From positions 46,385 to 110,384 of the forward strand of contig CANBNG010000017.1 in NCBI GenBank assembly GCA_947370975.1: a stretch of 64,000 bases of DNA. The letters are read 5' to 3'. The DNA is from Beijerinckiaceae bacterium (GTDB lineage: Bacteria; Pseudomonadota; Alphaproteobacteria; Rhizobiales; Beijerinckiaceae). Under the pieces are notes generated by a model. That model was given only the letters and a program-made list of their open reading frames with translations, searched no databases and had not been told where the DNA came from. Position 1 is the first letter of the stretch, and every line of letters starts with the position of its first letter. Made by a program: the position numbers and the translations under genes. Shown piece by piece: positions 8,693 to 17,274 of the stretch.

Positions 8693-9532
8693 TTAGTGCG
8701 CGTCGGCCCAGACTTTCTTCTTCGTGTAATAGAGCAGGCCAGCCAGGACGAGCAGGAAGGCCATCACGCGGAAGCCGGTCTTCTTGCGTTCCTCGAGCTT
8801 GGGCTCGGCGGTCCACATCATGAAGGCGGAAACGTCGCGGGCATATTGCTGCAGCGTCTTGGGCGAGCCGTCGGTGTAATCGACAGCGCCGTCCGCGATG
8901 GGCTTGGCCATGCCGATCTTGTGACCCGGGAAATAGTCGTTGTAGTTCGGGTCTTCATCCTTCGAATAGCCGTTCAGCAAGGCGTAGATGTAATCGACGC
9001 CATGCTCCTGATAACCGCCGCCGGGAATCGGCAGGCCGTCGAGCAGGAACAGCGGGAAGCCGCGCGAATAGCCGCGCGCCTTGGCCAGAACCGAGAAGTC
9101 TGGCGGCACAGCGCCGAGCGCGGCGCGGGCCGCGGACTCGTTGGCGAAGGGCGAGGGGAAGCGGTCCGACGCGCGGCCGGGACGCTCGAACATGTCCCCG
9201 GCATCGTTGGGGCCGTCCTTGACCTTGTATTCGGCAGCCAGCGCCTTGACCTGACCTTCGGAGAAGCCGGGGCCACCCTCCTCAGCCAGATTGCGGAAAG
9301 CAATGCGCTGGAGCGAATGGCAGTTCGAGCAAACTTCCCGATAGACCTGGAAGCCGCGCTGGAGCTGGGGCTGATCGAAGGACCCGAAAGGTCCAGCGAA
9401 GGTCCATGCCTGACGCGCTGGCTTGGGAGCCGAATGGGCATCTTCTGCTGCCTGGGCCGAGCCTGCGGCGAGGAGCGCCGCAAGGCCGAGCGAGACGAGG
9501 CTGAGTTTTGTCGTGCGGATCATTTTCGTCAT
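8693..9532 (-). CDS. petC: Cytochrome c1 of the cytochrome bc1 complex
   Basis: A 279-residue protein with an N-terminal signal peptide (SLVSLGLAALLAAGSAQA). It has a covalent heme site CSNCH (Cys68, Cys71, His72), a candidate Met axial ligand in KIGMAKPI, and one C-terminal anchor helix (FRVMAFLLVLAGLLYYTKKK). It takes electrons from the Rieske protein and passes them to soluble or membrane cytochrome c on the periplasmic side. The ATG at 9532 is used; a second ATG at 9523 is possible. It follows petB by 23 bp. Unlike Bradyrhizobium, where cytochromes b and c1 are made as one precursor, here they are separate genes. Confidence 0.96.
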   Translation of the reverse strand: MTKMIRTTKLSLVSLGLAALLAAGSAQAAEDAHSAPKPARQAWTFAGPFGSFDQPQLQRGFQVYREVCSNCHSLQRIAFRNLAEEGGPGFSEGQVKALAAEYKVKDGPNDAGDMFERPGRASDRFPSPFANESAARAALGAVPPDFSVLAKARGYSRGFPLFLLDGLPIPGGGYQEHGVDYIYALLNGYSKDEDPNYNDYFPGHKIGMAKPIADGAVDYTDGSPKTLQQYARDVSAFMMWTAEPKLEERKKTGFRVMAFLLVLAGLLYYTKKKVWADAH

Positions 9533-9555
9533 TTCCCGTCGAAGTTCAGCCTGAC

Positions 9556-10842
9556 TCACTTGGTTTGCGGAGCGGAGGCGGCGCCCGCCGCGACCGCACC
9601 AGCGGAACCACCACGCGGAAGCACCGAATCGGCAATGGAGGCCGGCAGGGGCTTGGGCGTCTCGAACAGGCCGAGAAGCGGCATGATGATCAGGAAGAAG
9701 GCGAAGTAATAGATCGTCAGGATGCGCGAGGCGATGACATAGCCACCCTCTGCCGGCATGGCGCCGAGATAGCCAAGGCCAATGCCGCAGGCCACGAACA
9801 CCCAGAAGAACACCTGGTAGACCGGACGATAGTTCGCCGAGCGGACGCGCGAGGTATCGAGCCAGGGCAGGAATGCCAGGACTGCGATCGACGAGAACAT
9901 CGCAATGACGCCACCGAGCTTGTCGGGGATGGCGCGCAGGATCGCGTAGAACGGCAGGAAGTACCATTCCGGAACGATATGCGAGGGCGTCACCAGCGGG
10001 TTGGCCGGGATGTAATTGTCCGCGTGACCGAGATAGTTGGGCACGTAGAAGATGAACCAGGAGAAGAAGGCCAGGAACACGACCATGGCGAAACCATCCT
10101 TGATGGTCGCATAGGGCGTGAAGGGCACGGTGTCGCGCTTGACGTTCTTCACCTCGACGCCGGTCGGGTTGTTCTGACCCGCCACATGCAGCGCCCAGAT
10201 GTGCAGGATCACGATGCCCGCAATCATGAAGGGCAGCAGATAATGCAGCGAGAAGAAGCGGTTGAGCGTGGGGTTATCGACCGAATAGCCACCCCAGAGC
10301 CAGGTCGTGATGGCATTGCCGACGACCGGGATCGCGGAGAACAGGTTGGTGATGACCGTCGCGCCCCAGAAGCTCATCTGGCCCCACGGCAGCACATAGC
10401 CCATGAAGGCGGTCGCCATCATCAGCAGGAAGATGATCACGCCGAGGATCCACAGAACCTCGCGGGGCGCCTTGTAGGAGCCGTAATAGAGGCCGCGTAG
10501 CATGTGGATATAGACGGCGACGAAGAACATCGACGCGCCATTGGCATGCGTGTAGCGCAGGAACCAGCCCCAGTTCACGTCGCGCATGATGTGCTCGACG
10601 GAGGAGAAGGCGAAATCGACATGCGGCGTATAATGCATGACCAGCACGATGCCGGTGATGATCTGGACGCCGAGCATCAGCGAAAGAATGCCGCCGAAAG
10701 CCCAGAAATAATTGAGATTGCGCGGGGTCGGATAGGTCACGAAGGAGCTGTGCATCAGCCCCATGATCGGAAGCCGGCTCTCGAACCAGCGGCCAACGGC
10801 GCTCTTGGGGACGTAAGTTGAGGGTCCGCTCATGTCATTCAC
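9556..10842 (-). CDS. petB: Cytochrome b of the cytochrome bc1 complex
   Basis: A 428-residue integral membrane protein with eight or nine predicted helices. Two pairs of His heme ligands are visible in the second and fourth helices (YTHANGASMFFVAVYIHMLR and SLHYLLPFMIAGIVILHIWA). The quinol-oxidation-site motif PEWY is present (VPEWYFLPFYAILR). It oxidises ubiquinol and moves protons across the inner membrane. ATGs at 10842 and 10833 are both possible, and GAGTGA is better spaced for the second. The C-terminus carries an Ala/Gly-rich tail. It is the middle gene of petABC. Confidence 0.97.
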   Translation of the reverse strand: MNDMSGPSTYVPKSAVGRWFESRLPIMGLMHSSFVTYPTPRNLNYFWAFGGILSLMLGVQIITGIVLVMHYTPHVDFAFSSVEHIMRDVNWGWFLRYTHANGASMFFVAVYIHMLRGLYYGSYKAPREVLWILGVIIFLLMMATAFMGYVLPWGQMSFWGATVITNLFSAIPVVGNAITTWLWGGYSVDNPTLNRFFSLHYLLPFMIAGIVILHIWALHVAGQNNPTGVEVKNVKRDTVPFTPYATIKDGFAMVVFLAFFSWFIFYVPNYLGHADNYIPANPLVTPSHIVPEWYFLPFYAILRAIPDKLGGVIAMFSSIAVLAFLPWLDTSRVRSANYRPVYQVFFWVFVACGIGLGYLGAMPAEGGYVIASRILTIYYFAFFLIIMPLLGLFETPKPLPASIADSVLPRGGSAGAVAAGAASAPQTK

Positions 10843-10884
10843 TCTGTTCGAAGATCAAAGTCGCAAGTTCTAAATGCCGGTTGC

Positions 10885-10910
10885 AAAAACCCGGGCACGG
10901 GCCCGGGTTT
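10885..10910 (-). terminator. Perfect hairpin with T tract between petA and petB
   Basis: AAACCCGGGC (10887-10896) and GCCCGGGTTT (10901-10910) form a perfect 10-bp stem around ACGG. On the minus strand, the direction of transcription, the stem runs into TTTTTGC, which is the layout of an intrinsic terminator. It lies inside an operon, so it may act as a partial terminator or a processing or stability element. Confidence 0.75.
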
Positions 10911-10921
10911 CACAGAACAAT

Positions 10922-11440
10922 TCAGCCGATACGCACCTTGGTGTCGGTCACAAACTGATAGTCCGGCACGTCGAGATTGCGGGGCGCGGGGCCCTTGCGA
11001 ATGCGGCCAGAGGTGTCGTAGTGCGACCCGTGGCAGGGGCAGAACCAGCCCTCGTAATCGCCCTGATGGCCGAGCGGCACGCAGCCCAGATGGGTGCAGA
11101 CGCCGATCACGATCAGCCATTCCGGCTTCTTCACGCGGGCCGAATCTGCCTGCGGGTCGGGGAGCTGTGCGAGCGGGGTCGCAACGGCTTCCTTGATTTC
11201 AGTGGCCGTACGATGGCGCACGAACACCGGCTTGCCGCGCCATTTGACGGTCATGATGCCGCCCTCGGCCAGCGAGCTGATATCAACCTCGGTGGAGGCG
11301 AGCGCCAGCGTCGATGCATCCGGGTTCATCTGGCTGATGAGCGGCCAGGCGATTGCGCCTGCGCCCACCGCGGCCGCAGCACCGGTAGCAATATAAAGAA
11401 AATCCCTGCGGGTCGGCTCGACCGTCGTTGCTTCTGCCAC
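10922..11440 (-). CDS. petA: Ubiquinol-cytochrome c reductase Rieske iron-sulfur subunit
   Basis: A 172-residue protein. The GTG at 11440 is chosen because GGGGGT lies just upstream and the resulting N-terminus (MAEATTVEPTRRDFLYIATG) has the twin-arginine motif and membrane anchor expected of bacterial Rieske proteins; a TTG four codons upstream is less likely. The [2Fe-2S] ligands are visible: CTHLGC (Cys115, His117) and CPCHGSH (Cys134, His137), with Cys120 and Cys136 forming the usual disulfide. It carries electrons from ubiquinol to cytochrome c1 and is the first gene of petABC. Confidence 0.96.
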   Translation of the reverse strand: MAEATTVEPTRRDFLYIATGAAAAVGAGAIAWPLISQMNPDASTLALASTEVDISSLAEGGIMTVKWRGKPVFVRHRTATEIKEAVATPLAQLPDPQADSARVKKPEWLIVIGVCTHLGCVPLGHQGDYEGWFCPCHGSHYDTSGRIRKGPAPRNLDVPDYQFVTDTKVRIG

Positions 11441-11845
11441 GATAACCCCCAAATCCTATTCATCTCGGCCCATCTCCGGGCCGCGCAGCGCCTGTGGCGC
11501 GCAATCCCGGTGAGGACGTCTTGCCCGGTGAGGACGTCTTGGGCCGACCTTGCCGGTTGCCCATGCATTAAGGTCGGCGCCCAAGCGCCGCAATGCGACC
11601 CTTCGCCACCATGACCGCGCGAAGGCGGTCAGGAGCGGGGGGAGCCTGCTTCTGGGCGGGCGTTCTTTCGCACCCTTCTCAACGCTTGTCCATAGTCACG
11701 CAGTCGTGACATCGTCATCATGCACAAGGTGCAAGTCGCAGCCGGACGGAAGCTGTAAAAACCGCTCCGGGCGTGGTGTCGGTCCACCGCTGCCGCGGCC
11801 CCTCTCAACGAGCTGGAATCGCCCGCAAAATCATGTTCCAAACCC
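11441..11845. promoter_or_regulatory. Divergent intergenic region between petA and trmL
   Basis: About 400 bp without a supportable gene. It must hold the petABC promoter (minus strand) and the trmL-hemF promoter (plus strand). The most obvious element is the 18-bp tandem repeat at 11506-11541. I could not assign a convincing -35/-10 pair on either strand. Confidence 0.6.
11506..11541. repeat. Exact 18-bp tandem repeat upstream of petA
   Basis: CCCGGTGAGGACGTCTTG occurs twice with no gap. Each unit contains the palindrome GACGTC. It lies about 65-100 bp upstream of the petA start, a plausible distance for a regulator site. Confidence 0.8.
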
Positions 11846-12334
11846 ATGTCTACTGACGCTCAACTCACCGCACAACGCCTGACGCTGGCGCTCTATCAGC
11901 CCGATATTCCGCAAAATGCCGGAACGATGTTGCGCGCCTGCGCCTGCCTTGGCGTCAATGCCGCGATCATCGAGCCGGCGGGGTTCCCCGTGTCCGACCG
12001 GCATTTCCGCCGTTCGGGCATGGATTATCTCGATCAGGTCGACATTGCGCGGCATGTGTCATTTGCAGCTTTTGAGGATTGGCGGCACGCGGCGGGTCGC
12101 CGCCTGGTGCTGCTGACGACCACGGCAGCCGAGCCCTACACGCAATTCGTCTTTCATCCGGGGGATGTTCTCATGGTAGGGCGTGAGTCGGCGGGCGCGC
12201 CGGCGCAGGTCCATGCGGCTGCGGATGCGCGAATCGTCATTCCAATTCGCGCCGACTTGCGCTCGCTCAATGTCGCCGTGGCGGCTGCCATGGCATTGGG
12301 AGAGGCGTTGCGTCAGACCGGGGGATATCGATGA
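11846..12334 (+). CDS. trmL: tRNA (cytidine(34)-2'-O)-methyltransferase, SPOUT family
   Basis: A 162-residue SPOUT methyltransferase of TrmL size. Visible motifs are LYQPDIPQNAGTMLRAC at the N-terminus, MVGRESAGAP in the middle and the knot region RIVIPIRADLRSLNVAVAAA at the end. In the known family it uses S-adenosylmethionine to methylate the ribose of the wobble base in tRNA-Leu. Its last 4 bases overlap the hemF start (ATGA), so the two are translationally coupled. Confidence 0.9.
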   Translation: MSTDAQLTAQRLTLALYQPDIPQNAGTMLRACACLGVNAAIIEPAGFPVSDRHFRRSGMDYLDQVDIARHVSFAAFEDWRHAAGRRLVLLTTTAAEPYTQFVFHPGDVLMVGRESAGAPAQVHAAADARIVIPIRADLRSLNVAVAAAMALGEALRQTGGYR

Positions 12335-13245
12335 ACATGACCTTGTTGGCAGCCCGGCAGGCCGAGGCGCGCAGCTGGTTCGAGACGTTGCAGACGCAGC
12401 TGATGGCCGCCTTCGAGGCGCTGGAGGATGAATGTCACGGCCCCTTCGTCAACGAGGCGCCGATCACGCCCGGCCGGTTTGAACGCAAGGCCTGGGTGCG
12501 CGCCAATCACGATGGCGCGCCCGGCGGCGGGGGCGCCATGGGCCTTCTGCGCGGCCGCGTGTTTGAAAAGGCGGGTATTCACACCTCGACCGTGTTTGGG
12601 ACTTTTGCACCGGAATTTGCCAAGCAGATTCCGGGCGCCGACGAAGACCCGCGGTTCTGGGCCTCGGGCATTTCCCTGATTGCCCACCCCTGGAACCCCA
12701 ATGCGCCGACGGTGCATATGAACACGCGCTTTGTCGTGACCTCGAAGGCGTGGTTTGGCGGCGGCGGCGACCTGACGCCGGTGCTGATGAAGCGACGCAC
12801 GCAGGAAGATGCGGATTCCCTTGCCTTTCACGCGGCATTTCAGGGTGCCTGCGAGCGCCATCCCGCGGTTGCCGATCACGCGAGATACAAGGCGTGGTGC
12901 GATGAATATTTCTGGCTCAAGCACCGCGACGAACCGCGCGGCATTGGCGGGATCTTCTACGATTATCTCAATTCAGCGGGCGATGGCGACAACAGCGCCT
13001 GGGATGCCGATTTTGCCTTCACGCGCGATGTCGGCACGACGTTTCTGTCGATCTATCCGGAGATCGCGCGGCGCAACATGGTGCTGCCCTGGAGTGAGGC
13101 GCAGCGCGACGAACAGCTCGTGCGGCGCGGCCGCTATGTCGAGTTCAACCTGCTCTATGATCGGGGCACTATCTTCGGCCTGAAGACGGGCGGGAATGTG
13201 GATTCCATTCTCTCCTCCATGCCGCCCCTGGTGAAATGGCCTTAA
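12331..13245 (+). CDS. hemF: Oxygen-dependent coproporphyrinogen III oxidase
   Basis: A 304-residue protein of normal HemF length. It carries the family signatures: WFGGGGDLTP, the segment EYFWLKHRDEPRGIGGIFYD, RGRYVEFNLLYDRGT, and a C-terminal SILSSMPPLVKWP. It converts coproporphyrinogen III to protoporphyrinogen IX using O2 in heme synthesis. It overlaps trmL by 4 bp at its start and the convergent GtrA gene by 4 bp at its end. Confidence 0.97.
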   Translation: MNMTLLAARQAEARSWFETLQTQLMAAFEALEDECHGPFVNEAPITPGRFERKAWVRANHDGAPGGGGAMGLLRGRVFEKAGIHTSTVFGTFAPEFAKQIPGADEDPRFWASGISLIAHPWNPNAPTVHMNTRFVVTSKAWFGGGGDLTPVLMKRRTQEDADSLAFHAAFQGACERHPAVADHARYKAWCDEYFWLKHRDEPRGIGGIFYDYLNSAGDGDNSAWDADFAFTRDVGTTFLSIYPEIARRNMVLPWSEAQRDEQLVRRGRYVEFNLLYDRGTIFGLKTGGNVDSILSSMPPLVKWP

Positions 13246-13625
13246 GAGGGGATGCTGAAGGTCCATAATTTATTGGCCAGAAAGCTCCAGACCAGGATCA
13301 GGCCCGTCGTGAACACTTGCGCGGGCAGGTAGGGCAGGCCGAGTTTGCTGACAAACAGGGTCATCAAAATCCACGTCAGCAGAAATCCGACGCCGGCCAC
13401 GAGCGCGAAGCGCCAGACCGCTTGCCCATGCGACCTCTCGCTCTCGAATGTATGGCGGCGATTGAGGATGTAGGACGTCACGCCGCCGCAGAGATAGCCA
13501 ACGAGCGTGGCGGGCACCGGCGACCATGACCACCCCTCGACGAGGCCAATCAGCGCGCCATAATGGGCCACAGTGGCAAAAAGGCCGACGATGGCGAAAG
13601 CTGACAGTTGGCGGGAGAGCGACAT
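13242..13625 (-). CDS. GtrA family membrane protein
   Basis: A 127-residue protein with four hydrophobic helices and the GtrA-like N-terminus (RQLSAFAIVGLFATVAHYGA), the segment GYLCGGVTSYILNRRHTF and the ending LANKLWTFSIPS, all typical of GtrA/DPMS-like proteins. Members are thought to flip undecaprenyl-linked sugars or assist surface-glycan synthesis. No glycosyltransferase is adjacent. Its 3' end overlaps the hemF 3' end by 4 bp. Confidence 0.85.
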   Translation of the reverse strand: MSLSRQLSAFAIVGLFATVAHYGALIGLVEGWSWSPVPATLVGYLCGGVTSYILNRRHTFESERSHGQAVWRFALVAGVGFLLTWILMTLFVSKLGLPYLPAQVFTTGLILVWSFLANKLWTFSIPS

Positions 13626-13719
13626 GGGTCTCTCCTATCCCTCCCGCCCGGCCTTGTCACCCGCAAGCCTTGCTGCCTGCGCGTTTTGGGCGCGAATGCC
13701 CACGCGGTCCAGTTTGATA

Positions 13720-13899
13720 GCAACTTATAATTGAAAATCGTTTTAATTTCATCGATTTAGTATTCTAATCCAATTTAATTAAGTATTATATCCTGAAGTT
13801 TGGTTACTAATGGAACCAAATTTCGGCGTTGGGCGTTCCATTTCAAGTTGGGTCGCTTTAAAGACAATTCCTTGTGTTACTTTCATTGCCGGAGCGGGA
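13720..13899 (+). promoter_or_regulatory. AT-rich upstream region of the pilus-like genes with an inverted repeat
   Basis: The stretch at about 13720-13800 is markedly AT-rich compared with its GC-rich surroundings, as expected of a promoter or a silenced or transferred segment. A perfect 7-bp inverted repeat, TTTGGTT (13799-13805) and AACCAAA (13814-13820), sits 80 bp before the first start codon and could be an operator or a leader hairpin. TTGAAA at 13731 is a possible -35, but no strong -10 follows at the right spacing. Confidence 0.5.
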
Positions 13900-14409
13900 A
13901 TGCCGCTTTCATTTCATCGCAACGCATCTGCGTTCTCTCGCGCCTGTGGTGGCGCGATTGCGGTGGAGTTTGCGCTTTTGGCGCTGCCGTTCCTCGCGTT
14001 GCTTGTGTTTATCGGGGATATCAGCACGAATTATTTTATCTTCGCGCAGATCGACAATGGCGCGCAAACGGCCGTCAACCGGCTTCGCGCGGGCGAAATT
14101 GCGGCCACGAGTTACACGCCGACGACCTTCCGCGACCAGATCTTGTGCCCCCGCATGCCGGTGCTCGCCTGCGCGCGGCTCGTCGTCAATTTGTCGGTTC
14201 GGCCAGGCGGCGCCACGCTTTCGCCCGGCAATGTCGCCGGCGCATCATGGTGTCCGGGCGGTCCCCAGGATGCGCTCATCCTGCAGGTCGCTTATCCAAT
14301 TCCGTTCCTGACGCGCATCTGGGCTGGCAGCGCGGCGGACTCGACGCCCTATTACGTGTCCTCCTACGGGCTGCGCAATTCACCCACGGCCAGCGCGGGG
14401 GGGTGCTGA
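13900..14409 (+). CDS. TadE-like pilus assembly protein
   Basis: A 169-residue protein. The ATG at 13900 (preceded by GGAGCGGG) is preferred over the frame's first ATG at 13810, which falls inside the upstream inverted repeat. The N-terminus has the TadE pattern: a short basic leader, then GGAIAVEFALLALPFLALLV, a pseudopilin-like hydrophobic helix with the conserved Glu. The rest is extracytoplasmic with several Cys. TadE pseudopilins normally work with Tad/Flp secretion proteins, but none of that machinery is in this window. It is 1 bp from the next gene. Confidence 0.75.
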   Translation: MPLSFHRNASAFSRACGGAIAVEFALLALPFLALLVFIGDISTNYFIFAQIDNGAQTAVNRLRAGEIAATSYTPTTFRDQILCPRMPVLACARLVVNLSVRPGGATLSPGNVAGASWCPGGPQDALILQVAYPIPFLTRIWAGSAADSTPYYVSSYGLRNSPTASAGGC

Positions 14410-14410
14410 C

Positions 14411-15094
14411 ATGACACCGCTCATCGCCCGTTTTGCATCGGATGACAGGGGCATGTCAGCGGTTGAGCTGGCGGTCATCATCTCCGTTCTCGTGCCGGTC
14501 ATGATGAGCGGTTCGGAGATCGACCGTTATTTGCGCTGCGGGCGCCATGCCTGGGTGGCGGCAGACAGTTTTGCCAGCGTTCTCTCGCAGCGCGCGACCT
14601 TGCTCGGCGGGTCGATGTGGACGCAGGATTCTGACCTGATCGGGACTGTCCTTACCGAGGCCGTCGCGCTTTATGGCGCTCAATGGCGCAACAATATCGG
14701 CCTGCAGGCGACCTATGTCCGCTTCAATGCGGATAAAGCCGGCTGCGAGGCAACATCCACCTGCACCTATTCGACGGCGACGATTCTCTGGACCTGGCCG
14801 GGCGGCAATGTCGCTTCGCAAAATGCTCTGGGCGGGCAGGGATTGTTGCGCAGCTGCGCGCAAAAAAACATGGTCCCGGGGGGCTCCGCGGCCACTGCGA
14901 AAACCTTGCCGGCAAATGTCTTCGGCGGCGGCAATCTGCTCGTTGTCGATCTCGTCTATGTCTACAAGCCCACTTTTCTCAGCGGCGTGGTCGGGTCACG
15001 GACGATTGTGCGGCAAGCCTATTATGCGCCGCTCTATCAGGACATCACCATCGATCCCTCCTCGAAGACAAGCGAGGTGGCGCCATGCACGTGA
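14411..15094 (+). CDS. TadE/TadG-like pilus assembly protein
   Basis: A 227-residue protein with another pseudopilin-like start: SDDRGMSAVELAVIISVLVP, with Glu near the start of the helix, then an extracytoplasmic domain. Four Cys residues in the C-terminal half may form disulfides. It sits between the TadE-like gene (1-bp gap) and the 671-residue gene (10-bp overlap), so the three form a tight operon. Substrate and assembly partners are unknown. Confidence 0.7.
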   Translation: MTPLIARFASDDRGMSAVELAVIISVLVPVMMSGSEIDRYLRCGRHAWVAADSFASVLSQRATLLGGSMWTQDSDLIGTVLTEAVALYGAQWRNNIGLQATYVRFNADKAGCEATSTCTYSTATILWTWPGGNVASQNALGGQGLLRSCAQKNMVPGGSAATAKTLPANVFGGGNLLVVDLVYVYKPTFLSGVVGSRTIVRQAYYAPLYQDITIDPSSKTSEVAPCT

Positions 15095-17100
15095 GCGCGC
15101 GCCTCCATGGCTTTCTGAAGTATGTGCGGTCGCTGGTTCAGGCCTGTCATGGTCCTCGCGCCTTCCTGCGCGACGAGCGCGCGAATTTCACGGTGATCAC
15201 TGGCTTTGCCGTCTTGCCCCTCATCGTGGTCATGGGCTCGGCAATCGATCTTGGGGTTGCGATTCAGACACGCCAGCGGCTCGATTCGGCCGCTCAATCG
15301 GCGGCAGCCGCAGCAGTCGCCCAAACCCGCGCGCTGAAGGCGGGGCGCGCCGATATTTCGGACGACGAAGTGACCTCGAAAGGCAGAGACCGTGCCGAGC
15401 GCGTGTTCAATTCGCAAAAGCCCGCCACCACAAACGGGAAAATGAAGTTCGACCTTTCACGCAATTCCAGCCGCAACACCTATTCGGCAAATGTCGATTA
15501 TGACGGGGCCGTCGGCACAGTCTTCATGCGGCTTGTCGGATTTTCCGAATTGCGGGTGCGTGGCAAGGGCAGCGCCACCTGGTCCAGCAAGGGTTCGATC
15601 ATCGAGGACACATTTCAGACCTCGCTGGAGGATTTGAAGGCGGCCGGCGGCGTTAAACAATATCCCGGCTTGAACGGCTGGGTCGTGAACAGCCCCGTCA
15701 CGGTTGGCGGTGCGCCCGCCATGCAGCTTGTCACCATGGAGCGTTTTGGAGGAGCCTCGCCCCCCGGTGTCAGTGTCGCCATCGAGCTCGATGCCCGCGG
15801 GAACGGCGGCGACGGCAATTCCTTCATCTCGAAAAAATTCACGGCGGAGACCGGGCTGCATCAGGTGCGCTATTGGTATCGCGATAGCGCCCCAAGCGCC
15901 TCTGTCGTGCCGGCATGGCTGTGCAGCACGCGGGTGAGCGATGTCGACTGGATGAAGTCGCGCGATACCAGCGCGGCCAAGGATACCAATCTTGTCTCCG
16001 TCTATCTGACGAAGGATAGCGCCAATGCCGCGCCGGCCAGCGATGACGGGCTGACGGATTCCAACCGAATCGATTCCTGCTACAGCTCGGGCCAGAAATG
16101 GATCCAGCGCGTCGTCATCCTCGATATTGCGTCTGCCGGAGATTATTGGCTGACATTCCGGGGTGAAGGCAGATCGGATTCGCAGGGTGGAGCCATCGCC
16201 AATATTCTTGTCTGCCGCGACCCTTGCGCCAATGACGATGGCTCGGAGCGGACCGCCAACAATAATTATCCCTGGGAGGTCGGGCAGGTCCTCTTCGAGG
16301 ATAATTTTTCGACCGCTGCACACAATCCAATCGCTTTTTCACCTAGCGCCAATGGCGCATTTGCCAATCTGCCGTCGGGCTGGAATGCCTGGCCTCACAA
16401 CAGCGTCAATTATGTCGCCAATGCCAAACGGGACCTGGCCTATATCGACCTCGATACGGACATTGGCGGGGCCAAGGGCCTTTTTGAAAACCGCGCGATC
16501 AGCCGTGCCTTTCTGCTGCCGCCTGGCTATTACAGCCTGAAATACACGTATTGGGTCACAGACACCAAAAGCGCTGCGCCGGCCTGCGCCAATGCGACGA
16601 CAAATCTTGTGACCGTCTATATGGACCCGGATCGGCCCTATAATCATCCCGAGCCCTTGGACATTTCTGCGGGCGCCACCTCGCTCTGGTATGATTTCAA
16701 CAGGAACCAGCAAAGGCTCATTGTGCCCCGGGTCGAAAAATCCAAAGGCCAAATCATCCAGGCCAGCAGCCCGCAAGCGGCCAATGCAATCGCGCAAAAT
16801 ATGCTCGATTCTTGTGGCGATGCCATCCCGAACAGAAAGATCCCGCGCGAGATCAACTTCCGCATCTCCAAGGCCGGCTATTATTGGCTCACCTTCGCAG
16901 CCGGTGGCGCGGCTGACGGATCGGGGGGGCGCATCAGCCAGGTCTCCCTCGTCGCCAAAGGCGCAACGTTCAGCGGGTCGGGCACGCCGCGTCAGGTTCC
17001 TTATGTCGATAAGGCCGACAAATGGACGCCTGCCATCGGATCCTGGCTCAGCATGCCCCTTTATGGAGGGCCGCGCTCCTACAAGGTGCTCGTCCAGTAA
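15085..17100 (+). CDS. TadG-like membrane protein with a duplicated C-terminal module
   Basis: A 671-residue protein. Residues 30-80 follow the TadG N-terminal pattern (ERANFTVITGFAVLPLIVVM, then a helix rich in Ala and Gln). Instead of the von Willebrand A domain often seen in TadG, the rest holds two similar modules of about 200-220 residues, near 172-378 and 403-625. Each begins with (I/F)EDxF and a GWxxxP-type segment, contains TNLV(S/T)VY, and ends with AG(D/Y)YWLTF followed by a Gly-rich GG(A/R)I strand. The repeats look like secreted beta-sandwich or binding modules, but I cannot name the fold. It overlaps the preceding gene by 10 bp. Confidence 0.65.
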   Translation: MHVSARLHGFLKYVRSLVQACHGPRAFLRDERANFTVITGFAVLPLIVVMGSAIDLGVAIQTRQRLDSAAQSAAAAAVAQTRALKAGRADISDDEVTSKGRDRAERVFNSQKPATTNGKMKFDLSRNSSRNTYSANVDYDGAVGTVFMRLVGFSELRVRGKGSATWSSKGSIIEDTFQTSLEDLKAAGGVKQYPGLNGWVVNSPVTVGGAPAMQLVTMERFGGASPPGVSVAIELDARGNGGDGNSFISKKFTAETGLHQVRYWYRDSAPSASVVPAWLCSTRVSDVDWMKSRDTSAAKDTNLVSVYLTKDSANAAPASDDGLTDSNRIDSCYSSGQKWIQRVVILDIASAGDYWLTFRGEGRSDSQGGAIANILVCRDPCANDDGSERTANNNYPWEVGQVLFEDNFSTAAHNPIAFSPSANGAFANLPSGWNAWPHNSVNYVANAKRDLAYIDLDTDIGGAKGLFENRAISRAFLLPPGYYSLKYTYWVTDTKSAAPACANATTNLVTVYMDPDRPYNHPEPLDISAGATSLWYDFNRNQQRLIVPRVEKSKGQIIQASSPQAANAIAQNMLDSCGDAIPNRKIPREINFRISKAGYYWLTFAAGGAADGSGGRISQVSLVAKGATFSGSGTPRQVPYVDKADKWTPAIGSWLSMPLYGGPRSYKVLVQ

Positions 17101-17250
17101 GACAAGCAAAGCTCGTGCTTTCTGGTGGGGATCGCGGTCCAAGGGGGTTCCCAGACCTGCCCTTTTCAGCTACACAGCGTCAACTTTCGGGCCGGGGCTC
17201 CTGCCTGAATGCCCTTCAGGGGTTTTCGGAGGACGCGCTCCGGCCATTCG

Positions 17251-17274
17251 AGGCCGATAGCGCGGCCTTTTTTT
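17251..17274 (+). terminator. Terminator-like hairpin upstream of carB
   Basis: AGGCCG and CGGCCT pair around a short loop and run into seven T residues, 49 bp before the carB start. It may end the pilus-like operon or act as an attenuator for carB. A second short inverted repeat, GGCCGC/GCGGCC, follows at about 17283-17300. Confidence 0.6.
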
